A stretch of 64,000 bases of DNA from positions 70,458,832 to 70,522,831 of the forward strand of contig NC_068924.1 of assembly GCF_023091745.1 (NCBI RefSeq). The letters are read 5' to 3'. The DNA comes from Budorcas taxicolor. Its lineage: Eukaryota > Chordata > Mammalia > Artiodactyla > Bovidae. Both the position numbers and the translations under genes were made by a program. The notes under the pieces were generated by a model. The model was not told where the DNA came from. It made no database searches and saw only the letters and a program-made list of their open reading frames with translations. Of this stretch, positions 11,396-22,654 are shown in pieces; the first letter of the stretch is position 1, and each line of letters opens with the position of its first letter.

Positions 11396-12607
11396 CCTTT
11401 TACTGCTTTATTGACTATGCCAAAACCTTTGACTGTGTGGATTACAACAAACTGGAAAATTCTTAGAGAGATGGGAATACCAGACCATCTGACTTGCCTC
11501 CTGAAAAATCTGTATACACATCAAAAAGCAACAGTTAGAACTGGACACAGAACAACAGACTGGTTCCAAATAGGGAAAGGAGTATGTCAAGGCTGTATAT
11601 TTTCACCCTGCTTATTTAACTTATATTCAGAGTACATCATGAGAAATTCTGGGCTGGATGAAGCGCAAGCTGGAATCAAGACTGCTGGGAGAAATATCAA
11701 CAACCTCAGATACGCAGATGACACCACTCTTATGGCAGAAACCGAAGAACTAAAGAGTCTCTTGATGAAAGTGAAAGAGGAAAGTGAAAAAGTTGGCTTA
11801 AAACTCAACATTCTGAAAACTAAGATGATAGCATCCAGTCCCATCACTTCATGGCAAATAGATGGGGAAACAATGGAAACAATGACAGACTATATTTTGG
11901 GCTCCAAAATCACTGTGCTGGTGACTGCAGCCATGAAATTAAAAGACGCTTGCTCCTTGGAAGAAAAGCTATGACCAACCTAGACAGCATATTAAAAAGC
12001 AGAGACATTACTTTGCCAACAAATTCAGTCTAGTCAAAGCTATGGTTTTTCCAGTAGTCACACATGAATGTGAAAGTTCAAGTATAAAGAAAGCTGAGCA
12101 CCGAAGAATTGATGCTTTAGAACTCTGGTGTGGGAGAAGACTCTAGAGAGTCCCTTGGACTGCAAGCAGATCTCACCAGTCCATCCTAAAGGAAATCAGT
12201 CTTGAATATTCATTGGAAGGACTGATGCTGAAGCTAAAACTCCGATACTTTGGCCACCTGATGCAAAGAACTGACACATTGGAAAAGACCCTGATGCTGG
12301 GAAAGATTGAAGGCAGAAGGAGAAGGGGACGACAGAGTGTGAGATGGTTTTATGGTATCACCGACTCTATGGATATGAATTTGAGCAGGCTCTGGGAATT
12401 GGTGATGGGCAGGGAAGCCTGGCGTGCTAGAGTCCATGGGGTCACACAGAGTCAGACATCACTGGGCGACTGAACTGAATTGATCATTATAGAAATATTC
12501 ATGCATGTTAACATATTTCTTATACATATATAATTTATAAAAGCAATCTCTATAAAGATATTTAAGGAAATGCATAATTAGTGTAAGTACATAAATTAGT
12601 GTAAGTG

Positions 12608-13030
12608 CTGGCGACGGAATGAAACACCAACACTGCAGAGTGGTTTGAATCTTTATATTTTAACACTTGCTTCTTACAGCTGCTTTGCTTTATATCTTTT
12701 GCACAACAATCTAGAGGGCAAGTTGCCAAACACCATAATTCAGCGACTATACAGTGTGCAGGCGCAGGGCGAGATAACCTTTACCTTAAATTATTTACTG
12801 CAGCTAAGACTGTTTTGGGGAACTTCCTTATCAACTTAGAATCCGTTTTGTCCCTGGGTCTGTTCCTTTTGAGGAATCAGAGAAACATCCTTGTGTGCAA
12901 GAAATGTTCTTTTCCCACGGGAACAAACAGAGGATTCTTGGCTGAACATCTCGTTTGCAAGAATGTTCAGCCCTGGTTGAGAGTCTCGTTTGCAAGCACT
13001 TCTCATCCTTCTTATACCTTGTTCCCTACA
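12608..13030 (-). mobile_element. Solo LTR of an endogenous retrovirus
   Basis: A 423-bp unit begins TGCTGGCGACGG and ends CCCTACA on the plus strand, so it has TG...CA ends. It is flanked by the 5-bp direct repeat GTAAG at 12603-12607 and 13031-13035. Read on the minus strand it has a TATA-like ATATAAAG about 70-80 bases before its end. No viral genes flank it, so it is a solo LTR left by recombination between two LTRs. I cannot name the family. The start TGTAGGGAACA and overall length would fit a class I or II element. Confidence 0.65.
12940..12996. repeat. Stem-loop and direct repeat in the LTR
   Basis: GGCTGAACAT (12940-12949) pairs perfectly with ATGTTCAGCC (12963-12972) around a 13-base loop. 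The loop motif TCTCGTTTGCAAG recurs at 12984-12996. This lies in the U3-side part of the minus-strand LTR. Confidence 0.8.
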
Positions 13031-13037
13031 GTAAGTA

Positions 13038-13233
13038 TATGAAAGGGAAAGTCCCTCAGTTGTGTCCAACTTTTTGTTACCCCATGAACTATACAGTCCA
13101 TGGAATTCTCTAGGCCAGAATACTGGAGCGGGTAGCCTTTCCCTTCTCCAGGGTATCTTCCCAACCCAGCAATCGAACCCAGGTCTCCTGCATTGCAGGC
13201 AGATTCTTTAACAATTGAGCTATCAGGGAAACC
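13038..13233 (-). mobile_element. Bov-tA SINE, antisense
   Basis: Typical body and head in reverse. Short imperfect repeats around TAAGTAYAT on both sides (13030s and 13238) may be its target duplication. It inserted within a few bases of the LTR edge. Confidence 0.9.
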
Positions 13234-13395
13234 CAGTGTAAGTACATACTTCAAAACAATCTTGATAAAGATTTGGGTTTTTTTTTAATCTCACCAAATC
13301 TTTCAGCAAGTCCCAAAGTCCCAGAAGTTTAGCATTCAAATTTGTGAATGCTTATCTACTTTTAATTATTTAATAATGATCATTCACAGATACTG

Positions 13396-13603
13396 GGCTT
13401 CCCTAATGGCTCAGACAGTAAAGATTCCACTTGCAATGCAAGAGATGTGGGTTTGATCCCTTGGTCAGGAAGATTCCCTGGAGTGGGAAATGACAACCCA
13501 CTCCAGTATTCTTGCCTAGCGAATTCCCACGGACGCAGGAGTGTAGCGGGCTACAGTCCATGGGGTCTCAAAGCGTCGGACATGACTGAGCGACTAAGCG
13601 CAA
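13396..13603 (+). mobile_element. Bov-tA SINE
   Basis: Starts GGGCTTCCCTAATGGCTCAG and ends GACTAAGCGCAA. CATTCACAGA lies on both sides (13382 and 13605), a clear target duplication. Confidence 0.95.
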
Positions 13604-13611
13604 CATTCACA

Positions 13612-14126
13612 GAAACCAGGCAGCAGAAATCAAAACAAGGCACGTAAGACCGACACCAAGATTAGGGGTGGACGCTAGCCTTTATTTCCCTTTTTTAAAA
13701 CAGATATGTGAATACTCAGCAATGAATTTGGCTTTCTCTTGCTAGGATGCTTAATAAATACAATTACATAAAATTAAGAATTTTTTTTACAGACTCTATT
13801 CAATCCCAGGAATGGGTATAGAAATGAATAAAAGTCTTGCAATTGCTCCAGAAGATGTTTTCAGAATAGTCTTCCTCTAAAAAAAAAAAAAAAAATCCAT
13901 CACCTAATCAAGTACTTTTAAATGGTTTTTGGGGAATACCCTCAGAATGGCCTTCATTCTAAGCATCTCTTCTGGTTAATTAAGGATTCCAGTTAGGGGA
14001 GGAGGGGAACTTTACCTTAGCAAAGTTAATTTTAGTTGTCATAAACTATGTTTAGAATGCAAAAAAAAAAAAAAAAAGAAGGCTTGAAAAACATGAGTAG
14101 TTTTGTAGGGAGAGTGGGGACATTAA
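13612..14126. other. No gene seen; two poly(A) tracts
   Basis: AT-rich sequence with A-runs near 13879-13895 and 14061-14078. No frames worth noting. Confidence 0.5.
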
Positions 14127-14127
14127 G

Positions 14128-14350
14128 ATAAAATCCTGTTTCACCACTTATAAACTGCTCAATTTTAGGCCAATTTACCTCTTATAATCTTAGATTCCTC
14201 ATCTCTAAAATGGAGACAACGATGGTATGTATTTCATATATATAATTAAATGTACAATTTAAATGAATGTATTAATATAAAATATGGCTGGCATAGCAGC
14301 TGACACATAGTAACATCTTTAAAATGGTAATATAGTTGCTTTATCACCAT
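14128..14350 (+). repeat. MIR SINE
   Basis: CACCACTTATAAACTG, then CCTCATCTCTAAAATGGAGA and a late GCTGACACATAGTAACATC block follow the sense MIR order. Confidence 0.75.
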
Positions 14351-14694
14351 TGTTTTTATTTACAGTGTTGGCTCTGCAACAGAACTGTTTAATGACTAAA
14401 GAAAAAAGAATATTTATAATATTTAAAAAGTAAGTGGATAGATTTTTAAAAGTTTAAGCCTCTTACCCTTGAAGACATTGCTTATTTTCCTGAACACTAA
14501 GGGCCTGCTACCTTTTTCTGCAAGTGAGTGTCAGAAAATGATAAAAATACATATATGAAAAAGGAATAATAACCCCCCAAATAATTAATAAACCAAACAA
14601 TTTCTCATCCTAAACACCCACATGGTTGGGTTTAATTTTTAATCTTACCAATTTAATTTTTTTTCTAGAGCAAGAAAACAAGAGACCATAGTGA

Positions 14695-15780
14695 AGTACA
14701 AAAATCTTGAGCCAGACTTCCTTCATGGTCTACTAGCTTCATGACCTTAAGCAAGTTACCACCTAACCTCTTAATCTGGGGTTTCTCATTGTTGTTCAGT
14801 TGCTAAGTTGTATCCAACTCCTTGTGACCCCATAGGCTGCAGCACGTCAGGCTTCCCTGTCCTTCACTATCTCCTAAAGTTTCACTCAAACCCATGTCTG
14901 CTGAGTCGGTGATGCCATCCAACCATCTCATCCTCTGTCACCTGCTTCTCCTCCTGCCCTCAATCTTTCCCAGCATCCGAGTCTTTTCCGATGAGTCAGC
15001 TCTTCACATCAGGTGGCCAAAGTCTGGGGTTTCAGATTCAGCCTCAGTCCTTCCAATGAATATTCAGGACTGATCTCCTTTAGGATGGACTGGTTGGATC
15101 TCCTTGCAGTCCAAGGGACTCTGAAGAGTGTTCTCCAGCACTGAAGTCCAAAGTCATCAATTCTTTGGTGCTCCACCTTCTTTATGGTCTAACTCTCACA
15201 TCCACATGTGACCACTGGAAAAACCATAGCTTTGACTATATGGACCTCTGTTGGCAAAGTGATATGTCTGCTTTCTAATATGCTGTGTAGGTTTGTCGTA
15301 ACTTTTCTTCCAAGAAACAAGCGTCTTTTAATTTCATGGCTGCAGTCACCATCCACAGTGATTCTGGAGCCCAAGAAAGTAAAATCTGCCACTGTTTCTA
15401 CTTTTACCCCACCTATTTGCCATGAAGTGATGCGACCAGATGCCATGATCTTAGTTTTCTGAATGTTGAGTTTTAAGCCAGCTTTTTCACTTTCCTTTTT
15501 CACTTTCATCAAGAGGCTCTTAGTTCCTTTTCATTTTCTGCCATAAGGATGGTATCATCTGCATATCTGAGGTTATTGATATTTCTCATGGCAATCTTGA
15601 TTCCAGCTTGTGATTCATCCAGTCCAGCATTTCATATGATGTACTCTGTATATAAGTTAAATAAGCAGGATGAAAATATACAGCCTTGATGTACTCCTTT
15701 ACCAATTTTGAGCCGGTTGGAGAGATAATGTTAGTACCTCTTCCTAGGCATTTTGCAATAACAAATTAGTTGGTATTCTT
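14695..15780 (+). repeat. MIR SINE split by BovB
   Basis: The left half, 14695-14788, has TTCATGACCTTAAGCAAGTT and ends at GGGTTTCTCATTG. The right half, about 15712-15780, has AGATAATGTTAGTACCTCTTCC. Together they form one sense MIR cut by the BovB at 14789-15712. Confidence 0.6.
14789..15712 (-). mobile_element. BovB LINE 3' portion, antisense
   Basis: About 0.92 kb of BovB in reverse, from the 3' end (GTTCAGTTGCTAAGTTG) into the reverse-transcriptase region. The minus frame 15189-15512 encodes part of the BovB polyprotein (SLMKVKKESEKAGLKLNIQK type). It is 5'-truncated and carries frameshifts. Confidence 0.95.
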
Positions 15781-15784
15781 AAAA

Positions 15785-16348
15785 AGTTTAAAGAATCTAA
15801 CCATATAATAATCAACCACATCAAACAAACATGATGGAATTCATATTCTAGAACAGTATTTGGATTTTCTGTGCTGCATTTCCAAGGTAAAATTGAAATC
15901 TTCTATTAGGAAAAGTTGGGAAGAAAGGAGGGGGACCTTAGCCATCAGTCATATCAATCCTACATTATTTTAACAAGTATGCCAAGTACTATCTGGATGT
16001 AGACATGAAAACTACATTCAGTCAGCTCAAATGCAGATCTGGATGCTTTAAGTCACATTAATGTGAAGCACTCTCAAATTGCCTGGTGGGCTTTATTTCA
16101 TCTGTCCCAATTAAAATTATCTATCCCAATTAAATTTTCTGTCAAGAACTCTATTACACAAGCAGCTTCTTTGTGGGTTAAGCCTGAGTGCCCAGCAAGG
16201 TGAGAGGTGTTTATGTCTCACACAGACTTAGATAGCAGAGACTGTAGATGTAATTAGCTCCAGAACGGGACTCAAGCTCTATTGTGTAGCACAACTGACA
16301 CAACTCTTTGTTGTGGAGGTGTGTTCTGTGCATTGTGAGACATTCAGT
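15785..16348. other. No gene seen
   Basis: Apparently unique sequence. There are no frames with a recognisable domain. Confidence 0.45.
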
Positions 16349-16350
16349 AG

Positions 16351-16474
16351 CATCTCCTGGAGAAGGAAATGACAATCCACTCCAGTCTGGAGAATCCCAT
16401 GGACGGAGAAGTCCATGGGGTCGCAAAGAGTCGGACACGACTGAGCGACTTCACCTTCACCTCACCTCACCTTG
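16351..16474 (+). mobile_element. Bov-A SINE monomer, internally deleted
   Basis: Begins CTCCTGGAGAAGGAAATG and ends in CTTCACCTTCACCTCACCTC. About 20 bases are missing where the GGAGCCTGGTGGGCTACA block should be (near 16410). Confidence 0.85.
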
Positions 16475-16639
16475 TTTCTGCTCACGAGATTCCGGTAGCA
16501 CCTGTGCCCACAGTTATGACAACAACAGAAAATTTCAGATATTGGCAAATGTCACCGTGAAGGCACAGTCTCACTTAGTTGATAACCACTGCTCTAGTGA
16601 TATAAGGAGTGGACTCATAAGTCATAAAAACAAACCATA

Positions 16640-17410
16640 AGGTCCTATAAAGTTATTGTTTGTCTCCATAGTTTTGCCTTTTCTAGAGTGTCCTATAGTC
16701 ATGGTTGGAATCACACAGTACGTGGCCTTTCCACCCTGGCTTCTTGCACTCAGTAATATGCATAAAAGTTACCTCTGTCTTTTCATCATTTGATAGCTCA
16801 TGTCTTTTTAATACTGAATAATATTTCACTGTCTAAAAGGACCAAAATCTGTTTATTCTAAACCAAAATTTTGTTTATTCTCCAAAGGATATCTTGGTTG
16901 CTTCCAAATTTTGGCAATTATAAATAATGCCAATATAAACACTTATATGCAGGTTTTGTGTGGACACAGCTTGTCACCTCCTTTGGGTAAATACCAAGGA
17001 GTGCTTTGGCTGAAGCATATGGTAAGAGTATGCTTAGTTTTATGAAAAACATCTTTGAACTGTCTTCCAACATGGCTGTACCATTCTGTACTCCCACTAG
17101 CAATGAATGAGAGTTCCTTTTTCCTCCACATCATTGTCAGTATTTGGTGTTATCAGTTTTCCAGATTTTGGCCATTCTAACATATGTTTAGTTATACCTT
17201 AAAACAAACCAGAAAAATGTTTTAATTTGCATTTTCCTGATGACATGATTTGGAGCATTTTTTCATACGCTCATCTTCCATTTGTTTCTCTTTTTGGTGA
17301 CGTTATCTGTTAAGGTCTTTAGGCTGTTTTTGAACTCGGTTGTTTGTATATTTATCATTGACTTTTAAGAGTTCTTTGTAAATTTTGATTAGATACAACA
17401 ATTTTATTCT
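16640..17410 (-). mobile_element. L1 LINE ORF2/3' region, antisense
   Basis: Blocks such as TTTGGCAATTATAAATAATG, GGGTAAATACCAAGGAGTG and AATGAATGAGAGTTCC are the familiar antisense end of mammalian L1 ORF2. Divergence suggests an L1M-class copy. There is no intact frame. Confidence 0.8.
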
Positions 17411-17444
17411 TTAGTTACAGTCTTTCTACTATCTCTGAAAGACA

Positions 17445-17511
17445 GGGAAGTCGGGCGTGCTGCAGGCTTGGGGTCGCAAAGAGTCAGACATGACTTAGTG
17501 ACTGAACGACA
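17445..17511 (+). mobile_element. Bov-A tail fragment
   Basis: Only the end of a Bov-A unit (GGGGTCGCAAAGAGTCAGAC then GACTTAGTGACTGAACGAC), lying in or just after the antisense L1. Confidence 0.8.
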
Positions 17512-17639
17512 ACCATCTCTTGTTCATAGAAGTCTGCTCTTGTTTCACATGCCCTTGAATCTCTCTAAGGATAAACGATTTATTTAAATGCAAAGATTTT
17601 CATTGTTTGCTAACTGTTTCCCTGGACATCACGTTTTTA

Positions 17640-17936
17640 AATTTCATTTTATGATTTATTTTGGCTGTGCTGGGCCTTCATTGCTGCTCCCTGGCTTTCT
17701 TTAGTTGCAGCGACGGGGGCTACTCTCTAGCTGCAGTGCGTGGCCTTCTCGTTGCAGGGCCTTCTCATTGCAGCGGCTTCTCTCGTCGTGGGGCATGGGT
17801 TCTAGAGCACTGTGGCTCAGTGTTGGGACGCATGGGCTTAGTTGCTCGGAGGCATGCGGGACCTTCCTGGACCAAGGAACGAACCTGTGCCCCCTGCATT
17901 GGCCGGTGGACTCAACTGCCAGACCACCAGGGAAGT
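17640..17936 (-). mobile_element. CHR-type SINE (cetartiodactyl), antisense
   Basis: Runs from TTTATTTTGGCTGTGCTGGG to the head GACCACCAGGGAAGTCC, the reverse of the CHR tRNA-derived SINE family shared by whales, hippos and ruminants. A 19-bp direct repeat with one mismatch flanks it (17621-17639 and 17937-17955). It is older than the Bov SINEs. The plus frames at 17661-18002 are read-through of it. Confidence 0.9.
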
Positions 17937-17955
17937 CCTGGACATAACGTTTTTA

Positions 17956-19463
17956 TGGTTGCCGTATTTCTTTTCTTCTTTAATGGTCTTCCTCATACGT
18001 GAGTTTTGGATATCCATTTATTTCTGTTATTGAAATGGGGGAAAATCTTTGTTTACCTGCTGGAAATATATAACCTAGGTCATCAGAAGCTGGCAGTAAA
18101 TTAGGGTGGACACAGGGAGACCCTCACTTCCTGGAGGATCCTCCTGGCCTCAGAGCTCCTGGGCAGCAGATGAATGTGCCACCTTAACCAGCGGCCAAAA
18201 GCCTGTATCAGCTTCCTCACGGCCTTTCCCTCCTTCTGCTATGCATGTGGTCAGTGATTCTGATTCTTCCTGCATCCCAGCAGTCCTGCTGAGATTCCTC
18301 CCCAGGCAGATGTATTATTGCTTTCCAGACCATTTGAATAAACTCACAGGAGGGAGAGGAGAGAAGCAAAGGAAATATAGCAGGCGAAGGGAGGTGAGTA
18401 ACTTCCTTCATTTTATTCCATACTTCAGGCCACAATCTTTATTCGCCTAGCTGATCCTCATAGGAGCTCTCCAAGATAACTAAATCCATTTTTCAGATAA
18501 AAAATGATGCATATAAGTCAAATAAATTGATAAATTCAAAGTCAAAGGGAGATCAAAATTAGCAGTTTCTTTCACTTTTATTTTGAGCCCAGTCTTTGGC
18601 TTCAAGAAGCTATAATATTGTTTGTCTCAGCTCTGCTTAGGGTGACTCCCTGATACCTAATAAGCATCCTACTTATTTCTCTCTAGGCTTATGCAACCCC
18701 TGCTAAATTTTCTCAAGGGTTTCCAGCTCAGAACACTGTGGTTCAGGCAGGTAGAAAGGGTCATGCTTTTAAAAAGGACAAGGGAAAGTCATCTATTTTG
18801 TAAATTGAAAGGTATTTCTCAACATAGATCCATATATTTGAATTAAGTCTCTTCACCACAGGCAGAATATAAGTGATATGACTGTGACTTTGGTCACATC
18901 AGCAACTGTCACAGCTTATTCCTCTGTTCATGCTGGTGAGGCTGTGTCCTTCGCCTCCCTCACCAGCCTTTCTCTGCCCCTGTGGACTCATTCTCTACTC
19001 ATTCTCTGGACACGATGGGGAGAATCATTCTTGAATTAAGATTTCAACCTCAAAGCTTTCAAAGGTTACTGAGGGGAGAAGAGTGTCTAAGAAGACAAGT
19101 AGAGACATCTAAGACAATAGACGGGGAGATGGCGTGATTCAGGCAAAAATGTTATGAATAATAAAAATCACTTTATAGTTCGGAGACCCAGGTGAATAAA
19201 AAGCACTATTGCTTTCAGCAATATTTACTGACAAACACCCATAGGGTATTATTCTGGGAAAAAAGGAAGATCTTAGAGGGCACTAAATGAAGGGAATGAA
19301 GACCCAGTGTTATTTGCACTGTTAGCTAATTTCTTGCTCTTCAGGCTGCTTATCCTCTTTTGGGTCAAAAGAGGCAACCGCACTAATTTCTAAGGCTCCT
19401 TCCAACTCTTAGACACTATGAATCTAAGACACATATTCCACAAGCTAGAATATCAGGCTGTGT
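17956..19463. other. No gene seen; MIR trace
   Basis: Mostly unique sequence. 18100-18450 has moderate GC and a plus frame of 114 residues, and GAGGTGAGTAA at 18388 resembles a splice donor, but there is no paired acceptor or domain. 18445-18560 has a weak antisense MIR look. Confidence 0.4.
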
Positions 19464-19465
19464 GT

Positions 19466-19685
19466 GTATCTGAGCTCAGTCACTCAGTTGTGTCCCTCTC
19501 TTTGCGACCCTATGAACTGTAACTTGCCAGGCTACTCGCTTCGTGGGACTTTCCAGACAAGAATACTGGAGTGGGTTGCCATGCCCTCCTCCAGGGGATC
19601 TTCCTGACCCAGGGACTGAACCTGAGTCTCTTGCATCTCCTGCATTGGCAGGCAGATTCTTTACCACTTTGCCACTTGGGAAGCC
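19466..19685 (-). mobile_element. Bov-tA SINE, antisense
   Basis: Full order in reverse, ending in TTTGCCACTTGGGAAGCC. TATCAG occurs on both sides (19451 and 19690) as a possible short target duplication. Confidence 0.9.
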
Positions 19686-19689
19686 ACAG

Positions 19690-20876
19690 TATCAGTTTGC
19701 ATCCAGGAAAACAGAAGTACGCCACAGATGGCCCAGGTGAGTGTCAGGAGGGGGTGATGCTGAAAACAAGTCTTTCACAAACCAAAGGAAGGAGTAGAGT
19801 TCACTGAAACCTCTTCTAAGGTTCCAATAAGAATTTCAGACGTCCTTTTCAGTTCTGTACAAATGTGAGGTCTGATTTTTTTACAGACATTTATATGTCT
19901 CCTAGCTGGGTTCCAGCCACTATTTTAGGCACCAAGAATGCTCAAGTGCTTTGCTTAACAATGTAGAAGGTAAGCTTTATCATGGGCAGGAAACATTTCT
20001 GTGGATAATATAACTGACCAGAGCTTTTCCCCACTACATGTTGGAGCCAAGCAGAGATTGTTGGATGTTTTAATCTGGGGTGAGGGCTGAAGGGACAAAC
20101 TGTAGGGGCCTTGTCTTAGGGATCAGGAGCTGACTCCTGTAACCAGTAGTGGGCTGAGTGAAGACTGAAGTCTGATAAGGTCCTATAAGGTGAACAAAAT
20201 GATAGTCTCTGTCTTCTAAATCATCCTAAACTATTTCTGCAATAAGTTAAATTATAAATGTTATTTTGAAAGCTAATAAATAAAAATGTGAAGGCCTACT
20301 TGTGTGCAGGAAAACCTTTGCCCTCCTTTACATATTTCAAAGCACCAGAGAGTTCCCATCATCAGTGATGTTTCTGTGCACTGGAGAGGGATGGGGTCAT
20401 AAAACATTCAGAGCAGAGGGAGGATCAGTAGCAAGCAAACAGCCCATCTACAAAAGCTTAAGGCCTGGCCACTCTACATATTCTGAAGGAATAGAGCATG
20501 ATGCAATGAGGGAGTTGAGCAGAGGAGACAGAATTTAAATGGGGTGGCCGATCTGAAGAAGCAAGTTTTAAGCCAGATCAGGAAGTGTGAAGGTACAGTT
20601 TCAGTCTTCGGGAGAGACTAGCAGCCCTGAAGAGCAACATGGGTGGAAGAAACCAGGGCATGAAAGGACTGCGTGCATTTGTGGTGGGTCCATCTTTAGA
20701 ATCTCATTTATCTGACTTGGGGAATACCAGATCCGCTGATAATAAAATCACCTTTTTCTTTTTCAACTACTTTCTAATTAGAAAACTTTTGTATATGTAT
20801 GAACTCATTACCAAAAAAAAAAAAAAAAAAAGGAAAGAAAAAGAAAATAGCTGCCATAGCAAATCTATAAAGGAGA
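19690..20876. other. No gene seen; poly(A) near the end
   Basis: Unique-looking sequence with an A-run at about 20812-20831. The plus frames 20302-20538 and 20639-20881 carry no recognisable domain. Confidence 0.45.
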
Positions 20877-20878
20877 TA

Positions 20879-21087
20879 TGAAAGTGAAAGTCACTCAGCT
20901 GTGTCCGACTCTTTTTGGCCACATGGACTGTAGCCTGCCAGGCTCCTCTATCCATGGGATTCCCCAGGCAAGAATATTGGAGTGGGTAGCCGTTCCCTTC
21001 TCCAGGGGATCTTCCCAACCCAGGGATCAAACCCAGGTCTCCCGCATTGCAGGCGGATTCTTTACATTCTGAGCCACAGGGGAAGCC
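20879..21087 (-). mobile_element. Bov-tA SINE, antisense
   Basis: Complete element in reverse. The 10-bp ATAAAGGAGA is present before (20869) and after (21089), a clear target duplication. Confidence 0.95.
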
Positions 21088-21485
21088 CATAAAGGAGACC
21101 TAGTGAGTTAATATTAGCTCAAAGTTCCACTATTGCTCAAAATGCTTTATCTGCAAACGCATACAGAAATCCCCCAAATATTGGTACTCAAAGCTGTATT
21201 TGTCTGACTAACAGAAAGTCTAGACTTTCCTCAGAATTTCCTGCCCAAATACTCTTTAAGAATTAGGAGGTGGCTGCCAGCCTGTCAGAGGTGAGGTCCC
21301 TTTTATCCTTGGGGTCCACTGGGTGGACGGATGGGCCACCCCTTTGCTTCAGTGTCTCTTATACTTTCAATTCATCTTTCTGGTGGTTCCCTTCCGTCTT
21401 AATTTCCTAGGGTGGCTGTAACAAATTACCACAAAATTGGTGACTTAAAACAGCAGAAATGGGTTCATTCACAGTTCTGGCCTAT

Positions 21486-21683
21486 GGGCTTTATCCCAGG
21501 GATGCAAGGATTCTTCAATACCTGCAAATCAATCAACGTAATATACCACATTAACAAATTGAAAAATAAAAACCATATGATTATCTCAATAGATACAGAG
21601 AAAGCCTTTGACAAAATTCAACAACCGTTTATGATAAAAACCCTCCAGAAAGCAGGAGCAGAAGGAACATACCTGAACAAAAC
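21486..21683 (+). pseudogene. Orphan L1 ORF2 (reverse transcriptase) fragment
   Basis: About 200 bases encode an internal stretch of L1 reverse transcriptase, including GFIPGMQGFFNT and IISIDTEKAFDKIQ, within the frame 21412-21885. Both ends are truncated, no poly(A) tail follows, and I see no target duplication. It sits inside the MLT1-like LTR. The bases look close to the bovine L1 family, so the insertion is younger than its host repeat. Confidence 0.85.
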
Positions 21684-21893
21684 CAGTTTCACTGGACCAA
21701 TCATGATGTGTTGGCAGGGAGTGAACCCTGTCTCTAAGGGAGAGCTGGGTCTTTGCCTCATTCAGCCTCTAGGGGGCGCTGTCATTCCTTGGCGGCGGCT
21801 GCCTTACTTCTATCTCTGCCTTGGAGACCACAGAGTCTCCTGCTCAAATCCCCCTCTCTGCCTCTCTCTTAAAAATACACTGTGACTCCTCTT

Positions 21894-22107
21894 GTGCTCA
21901 CTCGCTCAGCTGTGTCCGATTCTTTGTGACCCCATGAATTGTAGCCTGCCAGGCTCCTCTGTCCCTGGAATTTCCCAGGCAAGAATACTGGAGTGGGTTG
22001 TAATTCCCTTCTCCAGGGGATCTTCCCCACCCAGGGATTGACCCAGGTCTTTTGGCATCTCCTGCATAGGCAGGTAGATTCTTTGCCACTAGTGCCATCT
22101 GGGAAGC
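21894..22107 (-). mobile_element. Bov-tA SINE, antisense
   Basis: Complete element in reverse, ending ATCTGGGAAGC. CTGTGACTCCT occurs on both sides (21882 and 22108), an 11-bp target duplication. Confidence 0.95.
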
Positions 22108-22654
22108 CTGTGACTCCTTTTAGGGTCACTCAGGTAATCCAGGCTAACATTCCCATCTCAAAATCCTTAGTTTAGTTACATCTGCAAAAATACTTTTTAT
22201 CTGTTAAGTAGCATTCACAGATTCCAGCAGTTAGGACCTGGTATCTTTGGGAGACAAGTTTTCTGCACCACACTCTCCTCCCAAATCAATCCACTGTTCT
22301 GCTGCTCATGCCTATATAACGCAAAAATCTCCAGGCCTCTGACCACCCCAGGCCACTCCATATCTCTCCCAGGCCTCTGGAGCTCTTCTCCTTTCCCATT
22401 AGTAGGGAAATGATTTGGCTTCTCACCTCCATCTTTCTTACAAGGCGTTCCACAGAAAAGCTGCTGAACCCAGAGAAAGCCTCTTCCTTTAATACCAGAG
22501 TCCTGGCCTTGTACTCTGTGAGATGTATAGTAGAGTTAGGGTGGAATTCCAGCTGTTCTAGAATCACAAATCTGTCTACCATTCAGAGCCCACATTTGAG
22601 TCATAGCCTATTCTGCTATGATCTTTAGTTGTCCATAATTGCTTTCTTACAGGT

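Larger units (their letters stand above)
10704..12473 (+). pseudogene. BovB reverse transcriptase relic
   Basis: Three separated frames encode parts of the BovB polyprotein: 10704-11120 (N-terminal RT part, with NKASGGDGIPGELFQ), 11300-11974 (RT palm, with the catalytic YADD motif at 11711-11722) and 12213-12473 (C-terminal part, with RYFGHLMQR). The frames differ, and the SINE insertion and frameshifts break continuity. The endonuclease domain that would lie upstream is absent. The catalytic YADD box is intact, but the copy as a whole cannot make a working protein. Confidence 0.9.
10684..12481 (+). mobile_element. BovB (RTE) LINE, 5'-truncated, interrupted
   Basis: About 1.5 kb of BovB in sense orientation, from the reverse-transcriptase region to the ACTGAACTGAATTGA-type 3' end at about 12480. 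It is split at 11087-11396 by an inverted BovB piece and a Bov-tA. BovB is non-LTR, encodes an endonuclease and reverse transcriptase, and supplies the machinery for Bov-tA and Bov-A SINEs. The 5' half is missing, as is usual for target-primed reverse transcription. No clear target-site duplication was seen. Confidence 0.95.
21395..22275 (-). mobile_element. MLT1/MaLR-like LTR, antisense, interrupted
   Basis: Starts TTAATTTCCTAGGGTGGCTG with ACAAATTACCACAAAATTGG, and its far end has TTAGTTACATCTGCAAA and CACAGATTCCAGCAG blocks, in the order of an antisense MaLR-type LTR. It is interrupted by an L1 fragment (21486-21683) and a Bov-tA (21894-22107). Confidence 0.6.

Noticed and set aside
11300..11974. 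224-residue frame with YADD as an active reverse transcriptase
   Set aside because: It begins inside a Bov-tA, lacks the upstream half and is followed by frameshifts; it is a BovB relic.
18106..18450. Possible coding exon with donor-like GAGGTGAGT
   Set aside because: No acceptor, no recognisable protein family, and the frame continues past the donor. Not enough to call.
21412..21885. 157-residue open frame as a host gene
   Set aside because: It is an L1 reverse-transcriptase fragment read through into LTR sequence.
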